The notes under the pieces were generated by a model. It saw only the letters and a list, made by a program, of their open reading frames with translations, did not search any database and was not told where the DNA came from. From Hermatobates lingyangjiaoensis (lineage: Eukaryota > Arthropoda > Insecta > Hemiptera > Hermatobatidae): DNA of 64,000 nucleotides. The position numbers were made by a program, and so were the translations under genes. Shown one piece after another: positions 59,202 through 64,000 of this stretch (positions are counted from its first letter, which is position 1; each line of letters opens with the position of its first letter). The stretch is from the NCBI GenBank assembly GCA_026182355.1, contig JAPFBL010000035.1, positions 2,313,501 through 2,377,500 on the forward strand, in the 5' to 3' direction.

Positions 59202-62200
59202 AGGTTAGGCGAGAGGTATATAGGCGAGCAACAGAGGAATAGCATAAGAGGTAAGCTCCCTATATTTTTTTTTCCCAAATGGAAGACTAAGTGTTTGGTA
59301 GATACAGGGTCAGATAGCACAATTATGGACAATGAAGTGGCAAAAAGGATGGACAATTATTCAGGGCTGACACCGTGCAACTGCACCTTGGTCACCATGG
59401 CAGGAAGGAAGAGCCTGGTAGGCGAATTACAGGTAGAGATGGGAGAATTAATAGGAGAGACCTTGGAGATGAAAGTGCATGTGACCCACTTAGAGACCCA
59501 GAAATATGGAGTTATTCTAGGGTGCGACTTTTTGGAGAGAATCAATGCAAAACCTGAGTGTAAAAGAGGGAAGTGGGACATTAAACTAGGAAAAAGGAAA
59601 TACTTCGTGGAAGGGAGAGTTAAACCAGGGAAGAAAATAACGGTAAACTGTGGAAAAGTGATACCAGGAGAACATCAGGTGAGTGAATTAATGAAAGAAT
59701 TTGAAAAAGTATTCTATAGTGAAGGACAGAGGTTATCAGCTACAGGTAGGGTCAAACACCAAATAGAACTCCCTGAAGGTACAGTTGTTTACGTGAAACC
59801 TAGAAGGTACCCACACCAATTGAAAAAGATAATGCAGGAGCAAATAAAGGAAATGCTGGACCAGGGCATAATACAGAGGTCTAAGTCGCAATTTTCGAGC
59901 CCTATTTGGCTGGTCCCGAAAAAGGTCGAGGAGGGTAAACCCCCTAAATACCGGTTGGTAGTAGATTTTAGAGAGTTAAATAAGTACACTAAGCTTGAAA
60001 GATACCCTCTGCCAAGGATAGAAGACATACTCGACCATATGGCAGGAGCAACTGTATTCAGTACCTTCGACCTCAAGGCCGGGTATCACCAGATTAGGAT
60101 GCACCCGAGAGATGTCGAGAAGACGGCCTTTACGTTCGATAGAGGCCACTTCGAATTTTTGAGGATGCCCTTTGGCCTAAAGAATGCGCCTTCCACGTTC
60201 CAACGCCTCATGGATGAACTGCTTGAAGGACTGGGAGAAGACTTTACGCAAATCTACATGGATGACATCATAGTGTTCAGTAAGTCAATAGAAGAGCATA
60301 AGGAACATGTTACAAGGGTGCTGAAAAGAATAAGGGACTTTGGCTTAAAGGTAGCGATGGATAAAACCCGCTTATATCAAAAAGAGGTTAGATTTATGGG
60401 GCACCTTATCTCAGGTGAAGGAGTAAGACCCGACCCTCAGAAGGTTGAAGCAATAGATCGATTACCCTATCCAAAGGGACCCAAAGACATCAGGGCTTTT
60501 CTAGGTATGATAGGTTTCTATAGAAGGTACGTAAAGGACTTTGCAGCAATCACGAACCCCTTGACGGACAGTTTAAAGAAAGGAAAGAAGTTTATACAAA
60601 CAGAAGATCTAAGAGAAGCAGTGGAGCAGTGTAAGAAGGCGTTGCGGGGCCCGCTGTTGCTCCAATTTCCTGACCTAAACAAACCATTCATTGTAATGAC
60701 AGATGCCAGTCAAGAAGCTATCGGGGGAGTCTTGATGCAGGAAACTATCCAGGGAGAGCGACCAATAGCCTACGCCAGCAGAAAATTATCACCAGCAGAA
60801 AAAAGGTATAGCACAATAGAAAGGGAAATGTTAGGCATAGTGTGGACTGTAGAACATTTCCGACCCTACCTTTTTGCGGCTGAGTTCACTATTAGAACAG
60901 ATCATAGGCCCCTAATGTGGATCGGAAATTTAAAGGAGACGTCAGCCCGGATAGCAAAGTGGAAAGAAAGGATAGCTGCATACAACTTCAGGGTCCAGCA
61001 CGTAAAGGGCGTTGATAATCAAGTAGCCGACTGTTTGTCCAGAAACGTCAACGTCATTACGAGAAGTAGTACGAGAGAGCCAAGTACCTCCAGGGACGTG
61101 CGAGAGTTCTTCGCCAACTGGACACCAGACGCAGATGAAGACCAAGAACAACGAAATGGACCGGAAGCTGAGATTAGTCAGGATATAATAAACAACAAGA
61201 GAAATCAAATAATTATAAAAGACGACACAGAAGAAATAATAAACACCCAATTGCACAAATATGGCCACTTAAAAATAAATATTATTACAGGAGGAACGAA
61301 AGCGAACAACGAACAATTAAGTACAGTCATAAACCAACTAACAGTGCCAGGAAAGGTATACCATTTCTTTATAGAATCACAAGAACTTGAAAATAGACTA
61401 CTCCGACTAATTCAGGAAAGAGAGCTGAGACAAGGAGCTCATTTCATAATCTGTAAGAACCAGGTAGAAACGGTAGAAGACGAAGAGCAGCAGAAAGAGG
61501 TCATCCTAAATTATCACAGGGGAAAAACCAACCATCGTGGTGTCACAGAGACCCTTAAACATCTACAGAGGTCGCATTACTGGCTCCAAATGGGCAAGAG
61601 GATAGCCCAAGTGATAAAGGACTGTGAAATATGCAAAAGGAGGAAGTATGAAAGAGTACCACTTGTACCTCCATTATTACAAAGTCAGACGCCCGAGGGA
61701 CCCTTTGAGGAGCTAGAAATTGATATATTTACATACGACGGAAACAAATATTTAACAACAATAGATAGACTAACGAAGTTAGCCTCAGCATGGCCACTAA
61801 CAAGTAAATCAAGTGAAAGTACAGAAGAGGCATTGCTGTCGTATTTGGCCACGTTTGACTGCCCGAGAACGATCTATATGGACAGAGGGCGAGAGTTCAA
61901 CAACGTTAAAATAAAAACCCTGTTAAAAGAATTCAATATAAACCCCCATTGGTGTACACCGGGTCATCCAAGGTCCCACGGAGCAATAGAGAGACTACAT
62001 AACACTCTAACGGAACACTTGCAGTTATTGGCTGATGCAAAAAACATAAAGGGTCATGTGGCAATGGCCAGAGCGGTCCTAGCATACAACAGTAGTATTC
62101 ACTCGACCACAGAGGCAACACCATTTGAATTGCGGAAAAAGGAAGCGGATCCACAAAGGTTACATAATAGAGTCAAAGCAGCAAAAGAAAGATGGACCAA

Positions 62201-62456
62201 GCAATATAATCAAAGGAAAGCAGAAGAAACAGTAGGGTTGATACAAGAAGGGGACTTCGTATATAAACTGAATAGGCAGAAGCGAAGGAAATCGGACCCG
62301 AGATACGTAGGGCCATACGAAGTACTCGCAACGTTACCACGGTACAGAGCACAGATATGGAGGATAGGAACGGACACCCTGAAACAAGAAATAGTTCATT
62401 TTCAGGAACTGCGACGGGTGAGAAGGAAAATCCCACCAATTGTGCGAACGATATAG
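59202..62456 (+). CDS. pol: Pol polyprotein (PR-RT-RNase H-integrase)
   Basis: This frame is the same as gag and is open from the codon after the gag TGA to the stop at 62456 (1084 residues). There is no ATG before the protease, so stop readthrough is the simplest route. Counting residue 1 at the TTG codon 59295: protease VDTGSDS (2-8) and ILGCDFL (74-80); reverse transcriptase from about 155 to 375 with LPRIEDIL, FSTFDLKAGYHQI and catalytic YMDD (321-324); RNase H with TDAS (469-472), ERE (509-511) and TDHRP (535-539). Integrase has the zinc motif H741, H747, C777, C780, then catalytic D810, D863 and E899 with the canonical 35-residue D-E spacing, and a GPY motif (VGPYEV) near 1005-1010. All catalytic residues are present. 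The linker at about 590-735 has no domain I recognise. Confidence 0.95.
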   Translation, partial: RLGERYIGEQQRNSIRGKLPIFFFPKWKTKCLVDTGSDSTIMDNEVAKRMDNYSGLTPCNCTLVTMAGRKSLVGELQVEMGELIGETLEMKVHVTHLETQKYGVILGCDFLERINAKPECKRGKWDIKLGKRKYFVEGRVKPGKKITVNCGKVIPGEHQVSELMKEFEKVFYSEGQRLSATGRVKHQIELPEGTVVYVKPRRYPHQLKKIMQEQIKEMLDQGIIQRSKSQFSSPIWLVPKKVEEGKPPKYRLVVDFRELNKYTKLERYPLPRIEDILDHMAGATVFSTFDLKAGYHQIRMHPRDVEKTAFTFDRGHFEFLRMPFGLKNAPSTFQRLMDELLEGLGEDFTQIYMDDIIVFSKSIEEHKEHVTRVLKRIRDFGLKVAMDKTRLYQKEVRFMGHLISGEGVRPDPQKVEAIDRLPYPKGPKDIRAFLGMIGFYRRYVKDFAAITNPLTDSLKKGKKFIQTEDLREAVEQCKKALRGPLLLQFPDLNKPFIVMTDASQEAIGGVLMQETIQGERPIAYASRKLSPAEKRYSTIEREMLGIVWTVEHFRPYLFAAEFTIRTDHRPLMWIGNLKETSARIAKWKERIAAYNFRVQHVKGVDNQVADCLSRNVNVITRSSTREPSTSRDVREFFANWTPDADEDQEQRNGPEAEISQDIINNKRNQIIIKDDTEEIINTQLHKYGHLKINIITGGTKANNEQLSTVINQLTVPGKVYHFFIESQELENRLLRLIQERELRQGAHFIICKNQVETVEDEEQQKEVILNYHRGKTNHRGVTETLKHLQRSHYWLQMGKRIAQVIKDCEICKRRKYERVPLVPPLLQSQTPEGPFEELEIDIFTYDGNKYLTTIDRLTKLASAWPLTSKSSESTEEALLSYLATFDCPRTIYMDRGREFNNVKIKTLLKEFNINPHWCTPGHPRSHGAIERLHNTLTEHLQLLADAKNIKGHVAMARAVLAYNSSIHSTTEATPFELRKKEADPQRLHNRVKAAKERWTKQYNQRKAEETVGLIQEGDFVYKLNRQKRRKSDPRYVGPYEVLATLPRYRAQIWRIGTDTLKQEIVHFQELRRVRRKIPPIVRTI

Positions 62457-62703
62457 TGTAGTTATGTGTGTTTACCTTTGTTAATTTTGTTATTTTTGTT
62501 TTGTACAAATAATCATAGAAGTTCATCTTTTGTTATTTCTGTAATTTCTATAAACAATGTTAATTCAGTTACTTGTGTGGACGTCATTTTATTTTTGAAT
62601 GTTAAAACATTATATTCATTTCTTATGTTTAGAGTCAAGTTTTGTTTTGTTATTTTATGATATAACTCAGACACTTGTACGGAGAGCATTGTTGATAAGG
62701 ACT

Positions 62704-62712
62704 GGGAGGGGG
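62704..62712 (+). promoter_or_regulatory. Polypurine tract
   Basis: GGGAGGGGG lies one base before the 3' LTR, the position expected for the plus-strand primer of reverse transcription. Confidence 0.85.
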
Positions 62713-62713
62713 C

Positions 62714-62903
62714 AGTAATGCCGGCCCGCGAGAGACGCCGGCCCGCGAGAGACTAGAGAGTTGAAGTCCGTATCAACATTGCCTCTCCTATAAACAGAAG
62801 GAGCTGACTAATAAACTCGATTCTTGTATTCAATCACGTGCGAGCTAGTTTATTTAAATTCTTTTTTTTTAAAAACCTATTCATTACCCGGACACGCGTA
62901 ACT
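62714..62903 (+). repeat. 3' LTR, 190 bp
   Basis: Same length and ends as the 5' LTR, including the 17-bp tandem pair. Three substitutions separate them: AGAGAGTT versus AGAGGGTT, TTGTATTC versus TTGTCTTC, and a C/T difference before the T-run. It is followed directly by TATATATA, matching the TA tract before the 5' LTR. Confidence 0.96.
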
Positions 62904-62904
62904 T

Positions 62905-63100
62905 ATATATAATCAAATTCAAAGATGGCACTTAGAAAACACTATTGTTGTTTATATGTATAAATCAAATTCAAAGATGGTACTTAGAAAACACTATTGT
63001 TGTTATATGTATAATTGAATTCAAAGATGGTACTTAGAAAACACTATTGTTGTTTATATGTATAATTTAAATTCAAGGATGGTACTTAGAAAACACTAAA
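62905..63100. repeat. Minisatellite, about 51-bp unit, 3.8 copies
   Basis: Four consecutive units share CAAAGATGG, ACTTAGAAAACACTATTGTT and end in TATATGTATAA; the last is cut short after AAAACACTA. It starts within a few bases of the 3' LTR end and runs into a hammerhead-like repeat at 63105. Confidence 0.85.
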
Positions 63101-63104
63101 AAAA

Positions 63105-63440
63105 ATCACTTTGATATTTGGATGAATCGTCGTCATCAGAAGAGAAGATGTGGCCCACTTGGGGAACGAAAACACACTCGAGAATCCCTTTGTAGTAGTC
63201 GTAGTAAAAGTGCTGCCAATATACGTAGATAGAGGAAGGGACAACAAATTAAGAAACTAGAGAAAAAACCAAATAATATAAATATAGCAAATAATAAACT
63301 AAAATCAAATAAAACCAGTAAGGGTAAAGAAATAAAAGGATAAGAAATAAAAAAAAATAAATAAAATGCTAAGTAATATAAATAAATCATAATTCAAAAA
63401 AAAATAAAAAAAATTAAAAAAAAATTTAAAAAATAAATAA
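63105..63440 (-). mobile_element. Diverged family B arm with GTGCTGCC and A-rich tail
   Basis: TCGTCGTCATCAGAAGAGAAG, a block in the place of CCAAGCGCAC, GTGCTGCCAA, then about 200 bp of A-rich DNA. The GAAA is mutated. Confidence 0.45.
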
Positions 63441-64000
63441 TGAACTAAAGATTGGGATTGATATATATATATAAACAGACCCCCAAATAATTTTTTTTGT
63501 AATTAAGGTTAGAATATTATTTACTTTGAAAATTCATAAAAACTCCAACTAATATAATCATTATATGTATGTTACTATTATGTATATATATATATATATC
63601 GTAGACCTCCTAATATTGGCAACTTACTCTCCCACAGAGCTATATCACGACCCTGACGACCGAGGTGAGGTATTCAAGCATGCAGCGATGTGAACGACGT
63701 GGGTGCCTTATCTGTCCCATAATCAATACGGCTGCATCATTTACTTCTCCTTTAATCCTGTTATTCTATATATAGTTTTTTTCCTCCTGCACATCTAGTG
63801 ACAGTGCATACCGTCTAGACTCTACTCGGTGTGATGCGAGTTTAACAACCACTATGTTTAGAATACGGATAAATAATCACAGGTCTTCGGCTAGTCGGGA
63901 TTGTACACTGCCAGTTGCTATTCATGCGAATTCCCATAGACTAAGTTTCAATAAATGCTTCCGAGTTCAAATATTAAAAACAGTTCCACGATAGAATAGA
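63441..64000. other. Unassigned right edge
   Basis: After TA tracts at about 63460 and 63580 there is less AT-rich DNA (63600-64000) with TATATATAG at about 63770 and CAATAAATG at 63949. It could be the edge of an LTR-type repeat cut by the window, but no second copy is available to show this. Confidence 0.25.

Larger units (their letters stand above)
57767..62903 (+). mobile_element. Near-complete Ty3/gypsy LTR retrotransposon, no env
   Basis: The 5137-bp element runs LTR, PBS, gag, pol, PPT, LTR. Ends are AGT...ACT, as in the gypsy lineage, rather than the usual TG...CA. It sits in a (TA)n tract: TATATA precedes the 5' LTR and TATATA follows the 3' LTR, so a TATA-type target duplication is consistent but its length cannot be fixed. 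The LTRs differ at 3 of 190 positions, so insertion is recent compared with the other repeats here. Between the Pol stop (62456) and the PPT there are about 247 bp of AT-rich 3' untranslated sequence with no env-like ORF. Coding sequence is visibly more GC-rich than the flanks. Confidence 0.96.

Noticed and set aside
59015..59356. Alternative-frame ORFs over gag and pol, including an ORF to 59242
   Set aside because: A frameshift is unnecessary because pol is in the gag frame, and this ORF does not lead into the protease.
63600..64000. Possible LTR or untranslated region at the right edge
   Set aside because: Only suggestive TATA and AATAAA motifs; no second copy inside the window.

Overview
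The window is AT-rich, intron-bearing animal DNA, most likely from an arthropod and probably an insect. The clues are a TAGGTTAGGTT-tailed SINE, a gypsy-type LTR element with AGT...ACT ends, I/Jockey- and R1-type LINE debris, and Penelope-like retroelements. The species cannot be named from the sequence. Almost everything here is mobile DNA or its remains.

Host gene: two exons of one anoctamin (TMEM16) gene lie on the minus strand at 34679-34413 and 19295-19185. Both have phase-0 boundaries and join in frame inside the N-terminal cytosolic (dimerisation) domain. The 15.1-kb intron between them holds most of the SINE and LINE fragments. No other host exon could be identified.

Intact mobile element: 57767-62903 is a nearly complete Ty3/gypsy LTR retrotransposon inserted in a (TA)n tract. 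It has 190-bp LTRs with three differences, a tRNA-Phe primer site, Gag, a PR-RT-RH-IN Pol and a polypurine tract, but no env. Gag and Pol are in the same frame, separated by one TGA.

Most unusual content: small fold-back repeats recur through the window (1-660, 9.8-10.1 kb, 16.2 kb, 20.2-21.2 kb, 37.7 kb, 41.3-42.5 kb, 46.6 kb, 51 kb, 54.7 kb, 55.9 kb, 57.1-57.7 kb, 63.1 kb). Many are bounded by (TA)n. Although their sequences differ, many carry the same RNA-like core: CUGANGA, one extra nucleotide, a stem-loop that changes sequence but keeps pairing, then GAAA, a short palindrome and a stem I closure. This matches a minimal hammerhead ribozyme with a dimer-type stem III. At 41.5-41.9 kb a Penelope-like coding segment runs through (TA)n straight into such an arm, and a degraded Penelope RT plus GIY-YIG copy lies at 47.2-48.1 kb. 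The fold-backs are therefore best read as Penelope-derived, hammerhead-bearing repeats.

Other debris: a tRNA-derived SINE family (about ten copies, mostly minus strand), six LINE coding fragments, pogo-like and hAT-like non-autonomous DNA transposons, and a 1.08-kb GC-rich insert with a perfect 14-bp target duplication and no poly(A). There are also two minisatellites, a duplication whose halves have opposite relative orientation, and many TA microsatellites. All calls were made by eye; no alignment, folding or database search was run.
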